Below are positions 1 to 11,842 of a stretch of 64,000 nucleotides of DNA, piece by piece (the stretch's first letter is position 1; every line of letters starts with the position of its first letter). The notes beneath the pieces are model-generated. The model was not told the DNA's origin and ran no database searches. It saw nothing but the letters and a program-made list of their open reading frames with translations. A program made the position numbers and the translations under genes. Source of the stretch: Adineta vaga (lineage: Eukaryota; Rotifera); assembly GCA_021613535.1 (NCBI GenBank), contig CP075496.1:12896001-12960000 (forward strand), given 5' to 3'.

Positions 1-35
1 AAATAGATGAATTGTTTATTATTATTATTATTTAG

Positions 36-2648
36 GACATTTTATATAATGCTTTGATTGAACCATTATCGCGTGATTTATTTGAATACATTCAACAAGT
101 TCAACCGAATGAAAATCTCTTTCGACATTTAACTGATCGATCAAATGTTCGACAAATGACTGGTAGTGGATTAAAACCAGCTTATACAGAACCTACAGAT
201 CCGTTTGTTCGTGACGTAAGAATTATTTTCTTCTAAAATTCTTATTTTACTCATCGATAATCTTCTTGTTTTTCAGGCATTTGATAAATTAATTGAGTTA
301 GGAATGAAAGAAGAGGATGAAAATAAAATTTTAGCTTTAAAATTCTTTGTCAAACAAGTTCCACAATATAAATTAGAGTAAATATTTTCTTATTCATCTA
401 ATGTAAAGATATATTCATTCTATTTAGTGCCAGTGCATCAACTGAAGCAGTAACTAGACCAGGTACAATCCATATAAATATTCCTCCTGGACGTCGACAT
501 GATTTAAGTTTAAATATCAATCGTACTAATATGGAGAATTATCCTGCACGAAATTTAAATAATGATAGTGTAAGTATTAAAATCTTTCGAATATTATTGT
601 TTTGTCATTAGCAATTTTTTTTCTCCATCATAGTCCGATTGGTCTGAAATGTTTGGAGCTGTGACAATGCAAGCACCAAATCAACAAGAAAACATTCCTC
701 CTAATTCAAATGACAAAACAATTCAAGAAAATACAGATGAAGCAATGTTAGTTGATACGGTACAATATCAATTACCCTCAACAGAAAATATAACACAACA
801 TCGACAACATTATTTTATTGAACCAACAACAAAAATATTACGAACAGGTTTGAAGAAATTCATTCATAAACGAGTTCTTGTAATTAAATCATTTTCATTG
901 AAGGTCTTCGTTTACAATGCCTGACAGAACAAACTAATTTAGTATTAAAACATCAAGCTGTCTATCGAGAAGATTGTCAACGAGCAAAATTACTTAAACG
1001 TAGTGTACCAACGAATGTTTTTGAAATATCAGATCAAAAACTTTGGACACCACAAGGTACTCTTCTTGGTCATGTTCATTTACATAATGGCAAAATAACA
1101 AAGTAGAAATGAAATTTTAATGAGAATTTTTGAATAGAAAGATCTATTGATTTTAGATTAACATCAAGTCTTGTTTCACCATCGGCTACATATTATACAC
1201 AATTTTTTGCTACCGGTGATTCGAAAGGAGCAATACGATTATGGGATATCAATCAATTCCAAAAATCGCTAATCTTTCGACCATCAAGAGCAATTCGTGG
1301 AACACGTATGTATAGATTTTTCTTTTGTAATGTGAAGTTTACCTACTGAATAAGAAAAAGAACTATTGTAATTGTTGATTTTGTTTTAGCATCATCTGTT
1401 CGTGGTTTAGCATTTACATCGGATAATAATTTAAATCTTGCTTCGCTGAATGAAAATGGTCAATTGAATATTTTTGAGTAAATACAAACAAAATTTTTTA
1501 TAACTAAAATTTATTTCAATCGTTTGTATTTTTTTTTGTTTAGTCTTAGTTCAGCAACGGCAGATATTCGTGAACCATTCTATAATTTAGAATTAAATGT
1601 TGCTGATGTTGGTGTACCAATTGATTTAAAATATTTTAATACAGGTTCGCAAGATATTTTAGCATTAGCTACATCTCAAGGATTAATTGTTGGTATTGAT
1701 ACTCGATGTTCATCACCAGTATTTCGATTTAAAAATGATTTGAATCATCGTAAGAAAATCGATTCTTTTCATTGATAATTTAGAATTTAGTTTTATTTCT
1801 CTTTAGGTTTAATAACTGCATTAGAAGTTGATGAACTTCAATCATGGTTAGCTGTTGGTACGGGTAGTGGATTTATTGATATATGGGATATGCGTTTTCA
1901 ATTATGTATACAAGGAATGAGACATCCGACAGGTAAGGAAAAGAAAATCTTGAAATATAAACTAATTTTATTTTCAATCATTTAGGTGCACGTGTTATTA
2001 CTCTTCTTCGTCATCAAGATCAACCGAGTAGTTTAATCAGTTCTTTTCAAGGAAACAACGAAGTAGCTATATGGAATATTGATAAACCACAAACACGTCA
2101 AAAAGTCTTTTGGCCATCACCTGCAACACCACTTTCTTTAACACAGGTATGCATAGAAACTTTCGACGAAAAACAAACAAAACTTAACGATTTTCATTCA
2201 TTTTTAGTCACTTAATCATTATATAGCAGCCATGTTTCTATGGAAAAATGATGGTTCAACATCATTACTCTGTGCAGGAACAGATATGCGTATAAGAAAT
2301 TGGAATTTAACTCAACCATTACGATCATATATTGTCTGTCGAGGTCCAGCTGATGATGATATATTAACAGCACGTTATCAACCAAAAATAATTGATGGTG
2401 TTGAAGTTACTGTTGAAGAATATCATAAACGAAGACATGCCTCACCACCATCAACAACAGGTACATCAGCAAGTGCTGCTTCTATTTCATCAACAACAAC
2501 TACAGAAATAAAAACAACGAAATCAAGTGCAAATATACCATCAGCACATACAGATACAGTTACATCGATGCAATTAGTTATGTCTAAAGAACGTACACCT
2601 TATTTGATTACTGTTTCATGTGATGCCGTTGTTAAAATCTGGAAATAA
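36..2648 (+). CDS. PIK3R4: VPS15 / PIK3R4, C-terminal part (5' end outside window)
   Basis: Regulatory pseudokinase-scaffold subunit of the class III PI3-kinase (VPS34) complex in autophagy and endosomal trafficking. Only the last 668 residues are here: part of the linker/helical region, then a WD40 propeller. The final exon is diagnostic: GTDMRIRNWNL, then the IDGVEV..EEYH stretch, then an ending in DAVVKIWK, as in VPS15 C-termini. Other blades include ATGDSKGAIRLWD and GTGSGFIDIWDM. Exons: 36-215, 277-377, 428-569, 634-847, 904-1102, 1157-1305, 1390-1477, 1544-1749, 1807-1932, 1986-2146, 2208-2648; joined length is divisible by 3. A Thr/Ser-rich insert (about residues 590-630 of the visible part) separates the last two blades. 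The kinase and HEAT N-terminus lies upstream. The next gene is convergent. Confidence 0.85.
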
Positions 2649-2744
2649 TAGACAATTTTATGAAGTGCACCCGATTGTCTTTCGTCGTTCGAAAAAACAT
2701 ATACATACACATATACATATACATATATATATAAATATATAAGA

Positions 2745-2750
2745 AATAAA
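2745..2750 (+). terminator. Poly(A) signal of VPS15
   Basis: AATAAA about 100 nt after the VPS15 stop codon, following a CATATA-rich stretch. Confidence 0.6.
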
Positions 2751-2759
2751 CAATGAACC

Positions 2760-3799
2760 TAGTCTTCTTCTTTTTTTTGTGTTCTGCATTAATCAAGTGT
2801 TTGAACGTTTTTATTTATATAAATATAAATACCAACCAATTAAACCGGTCAGATTCATCGATTTTCTGTATATTAATCTTTATATATGTACTATACAGAT
2901 TTTTATAAGAAAAAAAAATTTGAAACTAAAACAAAGATTTATGTATTTCTCCCTTTTTTTTGTTGTATACAAGCTAAGTATGATGTTTTCGTTTATTTCT
3001 TCCACTTCTTCTTTTGACTTTTTTTTGTATGATTTCGATACCGTATATTAAAATCAAGACAGTTTGAAAAAAAAAAATATATATATACATTTGCATAGAC
3101 AATTGATTTTACCCGATTCAAAACGAATAGTGATAAAAATAGCAACATGTGTGAAAAATAAAACAAAATAACATCTGGTGGTGGGCAGATTTTTTTATGC
3201 TAATAGAAAAAAACATAGAATCCATTTAATCTTTTGATAACATTTTTATCGAAATTTGTTTTATTCACCTGACCGAACGAGAAAATAAATATGATAAAAA
3301 AAGGGAAAGTCAAGCAATTTAGAGGGAGTGCAGTCGCATTCTCCTTGAAACAGTTTAGTCACTGTGCCACACCCACTAAGAGGTTTCTTGAATCCTCGAC
3401 TGACGGATTCTGTGTCTTTTGTTTTGTACTACCATTTTCTCGAGTAGGTTCTTTCTAATTTATTCGACTTGATCTAGCTTATGAAATAGTTGAGTACATT
3501 GAAATATCTTATCTTTCATCTTTATTTTCACCGACTTTCAATTCACTGTGATTCTTGTCATATAAATAACTTTTATTTAATTTTCAATAGATAATAATCT
3601 TGGATTAATTTTCATTTTTTGTTAATTTCGTGATTAAATGATTCTTTTATTGAGTAAATATTGAATGAAGAAGCAAGCGTGTGAGTAAATGAATACAACA
3701 CAGCACGACACTAAAGAAGGAGAGCAGTTATGTGCACTAAGAAAAGCATGAGGATAATAAATGAGCAAGCAAGGAAAAGAAAAATGAACGAATGAAAAG
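2760..3799. other. Noncoding spacer between convergent 3' ends
   Basis: AT-rich, without coding-like reading frames. It holds 3' UTR sequence and one GC-richer, hairpin-dense island listed separately (3321-3420). Confidence 0.6.
3321..3420. other. GC-richer hairpin-dense island, candidate structured RNA
   Basis: About 100 nt of balanced base composition in a very AT-rich spacer. Several inverted repeats follow one another: GGAGTGC/GCATTCT around AGTC (3325-3342), ACAGT/ACTGT around TTAGTC (3350-3365), GAGG.TTC/GAA.CCTC (3380-3397), and GAATCC/GGATTC around TCGACTGAC (3390-3410). It ends in CTTTTGTTTTG, which could be a pol III stop. Ends GCAGTCG (3330) and CGACTGA (3397) pair except for one position and enclose 74 nt, but no D-arm or anticodon loop fits, so it is not called a tRNA. 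No known RNA family was recognised. Confidence 0.2.
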
Positions 3800-4006
3800 T
3801 TAAATATTAATGTCCATTGAAAATTTCTTCAAATAATAGACGGTCTGTGTAACCAATCGAACAACTGACGAGAAGATTTTTGTTGTCAAACCACAGGTTG
3901 GCTTTTGGGCAACATCTTGTTTCGTCATTGATGCCGATGGTGCTTGGCCAGCACCGTCGTTAGTCGCCGTCATCAATTCCAGACGACGACTTAATTCGGG
4001 AGTTTG
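3800..4006 (-). other. Open frame after the amine oxidase TGA (possible readthrough extension)
   Basis: Directly after the TGA of the amine oxidase gene the same frame stays open for 68 sense codons to a TAA at 3802-3800. It begins QTPELSRRLELM and includes a plausible amphipathic segment (KIFSSVVRLVTQTVYYLKKF). Base composition is clearly less AT-rich than normal 3' UTRs in this window. The stop context is TGA-C, a known leaky context. It could instead be a stop-gained allele or a base error. Confidence 0.4.
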
Positions 4007-6108
4007 TCAGGGTGGTTCTTCACGTTTCCATTGAATTTTATTGAAATCATCAGTGTTGGCTTTAACCAACATTTCCGTGTCATTCTTCACGATCAATTGT
4101 TGAGCTACATGTAATGCTTGACTCCGACCAGTTATGAAAGCTCCCGTTACAGTTGAATAATAGCGAGTATGGGTGTGTTCTCCCGCAAAAAATACTCGTG
4201 ACTAAAAGTGATATGAATATTATTGAATGAAGACGAAGAAAAAAGAGACAAGAAAGATATATAATGAAAGTTAATCAAACCTAATATCAATTTTTTTTTG
4301 TCTTCTTCATCGTCATCATGGGAACAGAAACTAGATAAATAAACAACAACAAACCGAGTAACAAATAGCGTATTCAACAATTCCTAGGTTATTATATGGA
4401 TATTTCATCCCAAGATATCGTCTACCTGCGCCTCGTCATCGTGTGTTGTCCATCAATCGGAATCTACCCTTATGAGAGACTACTAAAACAACTTCAAGCA
4501 TAAATATATCATTACGAGCTTTTTTACAAGTGTTTTTTTTTGTATCTCTTCGATGGAAACTTACTTTATTATGGCCAGCTAATGGTTTGGCTAAATCTCG
4601 AATATGTTGCCAAGATGAAGCACCAACAGGTACGTACGAATACGAACCTTTGGCACATGGATTTGAAAACCATTGTGTACTAAAGAAAAACAAAAGAATT
4701 TGTTTTATTCTCAATATATTCCAATGGATTTCTTTTTACATACCGAGTAACTTTCGTTGGTAATGGTATATCATTATTTTTTAATGATTTTCGAAATAAA
4801 TTTGTTAAAACATTTCCAATATATGTTTCATCCAATTGTTCACAAAAAATAGCTTCATCGCCCGTAATCCAACATAACAAAACATTATCATAAACTTTTT
4901 GAAATAAGAAGATTTTCTTGTACCATTCTTTCTTAATATCCAATGTATCATGTTCACGATCATATACAATAGCTAGTGAATCACCAGCAAAAAAATCCAG
5001 TTGATCATAAAATAAATAGATTTTATCGACAGTACCCATATCCATTTTTTGGATTGCTTCAATTTTCCATGCTGAAAGAAATATTATTTGTTAGACAATT
5101 ATGTAGAAAGATTGAATGAGTTTACCTGGTAATGCTGGAGTAAATAATGATTTATAACTCCATTTCATAACAGCTAATGGAATAGTACAAATAACATAAT
5201 CACATTCATAGATATTTCCATTTGCACATGTTATTCGAACATGATTATCCGTATCCCATTCAATATTTTCAACAAATTGTTCGAATACAATCCAATCTTG
5301 TGGTATTTGAGAACGTAAATAACGAATTAAAGTTGAATAACCACATGGAAATTCCATATCTGGACCTTTTGGTCGTTGGTATGAACCAAATTCAGCATAT
5401 GAAACCTGTTCCATTGATTGACAACCACATTCGCCTGTTTCTTGATCAAATCTAAAATAGGAGAAGAAAAAATTGCATATAATGATGGTACTTAAGTTTC
5501 ATTATACCGTCGTTGAAGTAATTTAAGTTTCAAACAACGTGTTTCCTGATCTGAACCATTTTGATTAAGAAAATTTTCGAATCTTTCCAAGAAAACTTTA
5601 TGAATACTTGTTGATGATATTTGATTATTATTTTGTTGTTGAAGTTCAAATAAATCCCGTGTATCTTGTAATAAAGTTTCAAAAAATTGATCAACTTCAT
5701 GATGTAATTCGCATGAAATGTTTGAACCATGTTCATCAACACAAGTACCAATATCAAAATTAAGAATTGTACCTGTATGTGATGGAAATTTTTCACGTTG
5801 AGCTAATTCATAGACAGGATTTTCTTGTAAGCCATGCATCCAACACGCACCCATTTCTAATGGTTTTGATGAATCTTTGTCCATGTATTCGGTGAGGATG
5901 CGACCACCGATACGATTGGAACCTTCAAGAATTAAAACAGATTTACAACCGGATTGATACAATTGGTATGCCGCTGATAAACCGGCTGTACCAGAACCAA
6001 TAATTATTGCTTGACGACATTGAGAAATCTATTAGAGGTAAAGATGATGATGAGGAGGAAAGAGATCAATTCAGAGATTCTTACTGGATTTTGATCGACC
6101 GTTGACAT
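4007..6108 (-). CDS. Flavin-containing polyamine/spermine oxidase-like
   Basis: FAD-dependent amine oxidase of the PAOX/SMOX family, which oxidises acetylated polyamines or spermine. Six exons join to 502 residues, a normal family length: 6108-6085, 6028-5508, 5451-5126, 5071-4744, 4679-4565, 4201-4007. Near the N-terminus is the dinucleotide-binding GSGTAG (residues about 18-23), then RIGGRI, then MGACWMHGLQENPVYELA in the substrate region. The TVDKIYL block carries the Lys expected at the flavin (about residue 307), and the C-terminal FAD block is FFAGEHTHTRYYSTVTGA. No PTS1 or signal peptide is visible. The last intron (359 nt) is unusually long. The frame continues past the TGA stop (see extension). 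Whether the substrate is spermine or acetyl-polyamine cannot be told. Confidence 0.9.
4202..4564 (-). other. Long last intron of the amine oxidase
   Basis: Exon 5 ends in phase 0 at AAT-AAA and exon 6 starts in phase 0 with TCA-CGA, so the whole interval splices out; the seven-fold larger size than neighbouring introns is unusual. It contains a GC-richer block (about 4390-4490) with the motif GGATATTTCATCC at 4398-4410, nearly repeated in the long intron of the F-box gene. Confidence 0.6.
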
Positions 6109-7024
6109 GTTCACTTGTCAACAAAGAATTGTTTGCAGAAATAAGAACCGCCACGTCTGGGCCTAACTTGTAAGTGAAGTTCCTTGTCTAAAAACAGAAT
6201 CAAGGAAATGATATTTTTTTGTTTTTATCGGATAGAAATCACTCTTTATATACACTTCTATGTTTTTTTGTACGTGAATAAAGTCCATATGACGGCAAAA
6301 TACGAAGAAAAAGAGCGAGAGAGAAAAGGAGAAATCAATGGGGTTAAAGTCAGATGACTATGCGTTATTATCACGCAGTGTAATCATGATAGCAAAGAAT
6401 CGATATATTAGGGTGTGAGAAATAATTTATCGTTTTATCTGTAAGTAAATATTTGTTTATTCCTATGTTATGAATATTTATAGTTTCTTTCAATTTACGT
6501 CATTCTACTCGCAAAAAAAGGAATATATCAAATTGCGTAGGAACCTGTTACATATATGGTACTAATAGCAGAAAAAGAATATTATATAAATGCGCTAAAT
6601 GTTCTTCTCGGAATGATGTCGTAATAAAGAACATTCTTTCGAAAGAAAGAAAAAAAAGAATCATGTGATGTTATTGTTTATTATTTCCTTTCAATCTCGC
6701 TGGCATATTCAAGGCTCTTGTATCTCCTTGAACGGAAGAAAGAGAACTGACTAAAGTTTTAATCCCATCTATAGATGACACTAGTGATCAATCGAATTTG
6801 ACAATTATTTTATTCCATATCAAGATTTGTAATTTTTTATAGTTAAGAAAATTTTTATTTATTCAAAATAAGAAATAAAATCATGTTTGATAAATTCAAC
6901 AAAAGACAAAGAATAGATGTCACAAATAGCATTAAACAAAGACCAAAACTGTAAAGTACAGACAGTACAATCATTTGTATCAAAAAAATCATTCAAATAA
7001 TTAAATTATTCAAACGAATTCAAA
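6109..7024. promoter_or_regulatory. Divergent promoter region, amine oxidase / MDC1-like
   Basis: 916 bp between two divergent start codons, so it should hold both promoters. It contains a 14-bp perfect palindrome TTCTTTCGAAAGAA at 6634-6647, preceded by GAACATTC. No convincing TATA box was seen for either gene. Confidence 0.4.
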
Positions 7025-10000
7025 ATGACAGATCTTGATAATACACAAATTTTAACGGCTGATGAAAGTCTTTCACATGATTCTTCAACAATTGATACAG
7101 TATGTTTCGAATTTCTTTTTTTTGCAATTTATATCAATTTTTCTTCTAGGAAGCTTCATTAACGATTATCAGTGGTACTGATTCCAATACCTATCAAATA
7201 GGAAGTTAGTATTTTCTCTTTCATTTTCATATTCAATATTACATTCATATATTTGTTTTTTTCTCTTTTCCTTAGAGGAAACAGTTATTGGTCGAGCAAA
7301 TCCATCAGATTTAGTTATTCCTGCTCCGGTATGACATTTTGTTTGGAAGTTTCATTTATTTCTCTTGTTTACTTTAGTCTCTTTCTAAACGACATGCAAA
7401 AATAACTTTTACTAATGGACAATATTTCATAACTGATCTTGAAAGTAGTAATAAAACATTTCATAATAAAGTAAGAAGAACTTTGTTTAAATTTCAAATT
7501 TGTTTTTTATTTATAAAATCATCTTGAAATAGATTCAACTTCAACCAAATGTTTGTTATGCATTACATAATGGTGATGAAATCAAATTCGGTGATATCAT
7601 TTGTTCATTTCAAGAACAAACACAATCGAATAAGAATGTAAGTATTCATTATTTATTTTGAAAATTTAATAATTAATAAACATCATTCAAGACATTGTCT
7701 GAACCAACATATCAAACTTATGTACCAGCCGTGAATACTCTTGTTGAAGAGGATTCACCATGGCCATTGGATGATGATGAAATACCTTCATCGGTAGGAT
7801 GAAAGTGTGTTCGTGTGACTATGTTCTTGTCTAATCTATGCTTAATTATTTCTGTTTTATCTTGTCAGGTCTAATCAATATTTTATTTCATTCTATTTTT
7901 TCTTCTTAGATTGTTACAGAAACAAATGTTGATGTTATTCGTAAGAAGATTTTATAGTGTGATGTCAAAAAAATGATTTGATTGGTCTTTTTTGTTTTCT
8001 AGCATCAACGCAAACAATATCAGATTCATATGATGATCAAGAACCTACACAACCAATGAAAATTTGGAATGGAAATAATCATAATACAAATCGTATGTAT
8101 CGAAATTCTATAAATTAGAAAACAATTGTTTTTATCTATGTTATCATATTTATTTTAGGACTTAGTCGAACAAGTATGAAAAGTAAGAAATTAAACCAAT
8201 TTTTTTATTCCGAATATTTTCTTTGCTTAGATTCTGAAGATGTAATTCCTAAACAAAATGGTACTAATGATATTCCATCGAATAAATCAGCATCACTTAT
8301 TTCTTCAACTTTATCAAATAGTGATGATGATGATGATAATAATTTAGTCATTGGTGCAGCAACATTACCAGCAACTGTACCTATACTTATTGAATCAACA
8401 CAAATAAATAATGATGATCAACTAGAAATTGTTTCATCGTCACAAACAAAAAGAGTTACTGAAGAAGAGACCGGTGTTGTAACAACAGTAGAAACAATGT
8501 CGACGACAACTGTAGAAGAAGTTGAAATTGAAAATACGCAAGCCTACGATCTTGAACCAACCGGTGAGATTAGTTCGTCAGATAATCCGATAGCTGATAC
8601 TCAACCGTATGAACTTGAAAGTGAACAAATTGTCACCGATATGGTTGAAACCAAATGTGAAGAAGTTCATAAAGTTGTTATCAGTGGTGATAAATTGATT
8701 GAAGAAATTACGACAACTACAACAACAACTACAATGATTATTGAAAATGAAAATCCACCAACAGATACATTAGCTTATGAACTTCAACCAGCGACAGAAG
8801 AAATAACAACGACAACTACAACAAAAACGGAAACGATGACAACTATTATTGAAAATACTAATTTACCGATGCAAACTTTAGCATATGATCTTCAACCAAC
8901 AAATGAACAAATTGATCTTGATGCAACTGCACCAGCTGTATGTACTGATACACAAGAATATAATATTGATGAAGAGATGAATGATGAATCACCGAGACCA
9001 GCATCTGAAACGCTTGAAGTTGTACCTGTAGAAAAATTGGTTGAACAACTTGACGATGCAGAAAAACAAAACGATGATACAACATCCAAACAACAAATTG
9101 AAGTTATTATTGATCCAGATGTTGCTAAAATGGTTGCAGCAGATGAACAAATGGAAACCAATCAATCAGGTAAGATTCGTTCCTTTCCAAATATATAAAT
9201 CAATCGAATGATTAATTTTGTAGAAATTTCATCAACAACCAATGATGATAATAAACGATCAGAAACAACAACGATTGATAAGCAACAAGAAAATGTACTA
9301 GAACAAACTTCAAATACATCGACAGTTGAGCAAATAGAAAAAATCAATGAAGAAAATAAACCAACTAATATGGTAAAGAAGAGGTTTATTTATATATCGA
9401 TAAGTTTTTATTTTATTTTATTTCAACGATAAATAGGAACAAGAATCAACTATGACACTTGAATCAGAACAGAAAATCGATGAATCAAGTGGTAAGTTTC
9501 CTATCGAAGACATTATTTGATTTCATGTCGAGCAAAATATTATTGTTCTGATATAGATGCTTCAACACCTGAAGAAACACCATTATCTATTCCGGAAAGT
9601 GAAGAAAATCAACAGAAAGAAGAAGAAGAACAAGAAGAGAATCAAGAACAAGATGGAGAAGAATTGTCTGTTTCTGTTCGCGGTCAACGTGGTATTTCTC
9701 GACGAGGATCTCGCCGTGGTCGAGGACGTCGCGGTGGATCTACACGTGCTCGTGTTGTTAGTACACGTGCACCGAGTGGACGTCGTAGTGCTGCTAGTTT
9801 ACAACCATCGACAAATGGTGATGACGTCAAAAATGTCTCATTAGAAGAAATAGTAAACACTGAAACAGAAGAATTACCAAAACCTGTTGTTAAAACTCCT
9901 GATGTTGAACGAAAACCAAGTCAAATAGAACCGGTTACATCTATGTCAGAACACAGCCAGTAGATACTTTAGCATCTAGTCAAACAGATACTAGCTCAAA

Positions 10001-11433
10001 TGTTCGAGTATCTGGTAAGATATAATCTGAATTGTATTTCTTAAAGTTCTATATCGATCTATTCATTGATTTTTCTAGCTCGAATCAAAGCTCGTGCATC
10101 AAGTGGTCGAAATCGTCAATTTCCATATACCGATGATTATGTTGATTTAGATGATCTTGAAAAACAATCAAAAGTTTCGAGTACACCACAAACATCAGTA
10201 CCGACTACGGCAGGACGTCGATCAACTCGTGGTGGTCGCAGTTCATCTGCACCACAAAAACGTATTAGTCTTCGACAGCAACCTATTGATGCATCTGCAA
10301 GTTCCGATGAAAAATCCACGAAAACAAAAGATACGGTAGATGTTTATGATCAAATGGATACTGGTGGTGAAAATGAAGAACCAAATCTATCAACAAGATC
10401 CATTGGACGAAAAAGAAAAAGTACAACACCAGTATCATCTACTACTCCGGTGACGACAAAACGAACGTATGTAGAATTCAATCAAAATGTCATCCTATGT
10501 AAAAGTATTTCATATTTTTCTAGTCGTACAGTAACACCACAAACTGTACCAGTTACAAATGCACGCCGTAGTCAACCTTCAAATGTAGATCTATCAACTT
10601 CTACAAATACTGTTACACCAAAACGTGGTCGAAAACCGACAAAAACAACAGAACAAGCACCAGAAGAATCAGCATCTATCACTGATCGTCCCGTTCGCAT
10701 CGCGCTCAGTAGTCATTTAGTAAGACACTTGATCTAGTCTTTTTACAATTTCATCTTTATTTCAATTTATTTCAGAATTTTGATCAAAATCATTTAATAA
10801 CATTACGTCAATTAGGTTTTGAAATCATGGATGAATCGTGTCATGTTGATGCACTCGTTGTCGATCGTATCAGACGTACGAAGAAATTCTTCATGTGTCT
10901 TGCACGTGGTGCACATATCTTATCACCAACATGGATTGAAGCGATGATTAAAGAAAATCGTTATATACCTTATGACAAATATTATCTTGAAGATACGAAT
11001 GCTGAATCACGTTATGGTTTTCAACTACGTGAAAGTGTTCGTTTAGCTAAACAACGGCCAATTTTTGAAAATTATAAATTTTTCTGTACGAAAGATACTT
11101 CACCACCTTATGAAGATTTGAAAGATATTGTTGAAGCTGCTGGAGGAAAATTTATTGAGAAAATTAATATGACCAAACCGGGAAAAGATTTAATCTGTAT
11201 TGTTGCTCAAGTACATAAAAATGAATATGAAGATTTATATAAGAAAGGCGTACCTATTGTTAGTGAAGAATTTGCATTGAGTGGTATATCAAAACAAAAA
11301 CTTGATTTTGAACCGTAAGTAATAGAAATTGAATTAGAAAATAAGTTATACTTTGCATCTTGTTCTTTTTCTTTCTAGATTTTCTTTATTTCAAAATGCT
11401 GCTACTTCAGTTAAAACAACTGGAAGTAAATAA
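7025..11433 (+). CDS. MDC1: MDC1-like DNA-damage checkpoint mediator (FHA ... tandem BRCT), one frame break
   Basis: Scaffold that recognises damaged-chromatin histone phosphorylation through tandem BRCT repeats. Order: N-terminal TQ (MTDLDNTQIL, like the ATM-site N-terminus of vertebrate MDC1); FHA domain (ETVIGRANPSD, SLSKRHAKITF, SSNKTFHNK); a long acidic Thr-rich region with five TQxY-like repeats; an Arg/Gly-rich basic block near 9680-9790; C-terminal BRCTs with RIRRTKKFFMCLARGAHIL and GISKQKLDFEP. Seventeen exons: 7025-7099, 7150-7204, 7276-7328, 7378-7470, 7533-7637, 7692-7793, 7910-7940, 8003-8092, 8159-8182, 8231-9169, 9224-9372, 9437-9491, 9557-10014, 10079-10466, 10524-10719, 10776-11314, 11379-11433. 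All phases agree except inside exon 13, where one base appears missing around 9945-9962. Full length would be about 1135 residues. Confidence 0.78.
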
Positions 11434-11731
11434 TCTAGAACTCTCTTGTTTGATTTGTATATAATCTCGATGTTGTTATTAACATTTGTTTTGTTTTTCT
11501 TGTTTTGTTTGATGAAAGGCAAAAGAAATCAACTTTCTAGATGTGCTTGTGTGTTATATGCTTTTGTGTCTTGTATACTTTATATTTTGTCAATGATGAA
11601 GTTCATCGATAAACAAAAGTTGTCTTTATTTCTTCTTTGTTAAGATTAATTTTGTCACATGATTTTGTCTTTTTTTCTTTTTCTCAACAAAATGAGCAAA
11701 AGAATCAACAAGAATGTTCTGTTCTATGTTA

Positions 11732-11737
11732 AATAAA
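11732..11737 (+). terminator. Poly(A) signal of the MDC1-like gene
   Basis: AATAAA 300 nt after the stop and about 110 nt before the next start codon. Confidence 0.55.
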
Positions 11738-11842
11738 CGATGGATATAAAAAGGTTACTTCTTATCAGTGACACTTTTTCGATTTGTTATATTCTTCTTT
11801 TCTTTCTATATTTTGTTTTTCATAGAACCATTTGAACAACAA

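Noticed and set aside
3330-3403. Possible tRNA (74 nt with pairing ends)
   Set aside because: Apart from near-pairing ends and a GAGG..CCTC arm there is no A box, no 7-nt anticodon loop and no standard T loop; kept only as a structured-RNA candidate.
4436-4560. Extra coding exon in the amine oxidase last intron (frames reading LVVSHKGRFRLMDNTR or IPIDGQHTMTRRR)
   Set aside because: Exon 5 ends in phase 0 and exon 6 begins in phase 0 with a family-consistent join (GHNK to SRVFFAGEH); any inserted exon gives a stop or the wrong phase.
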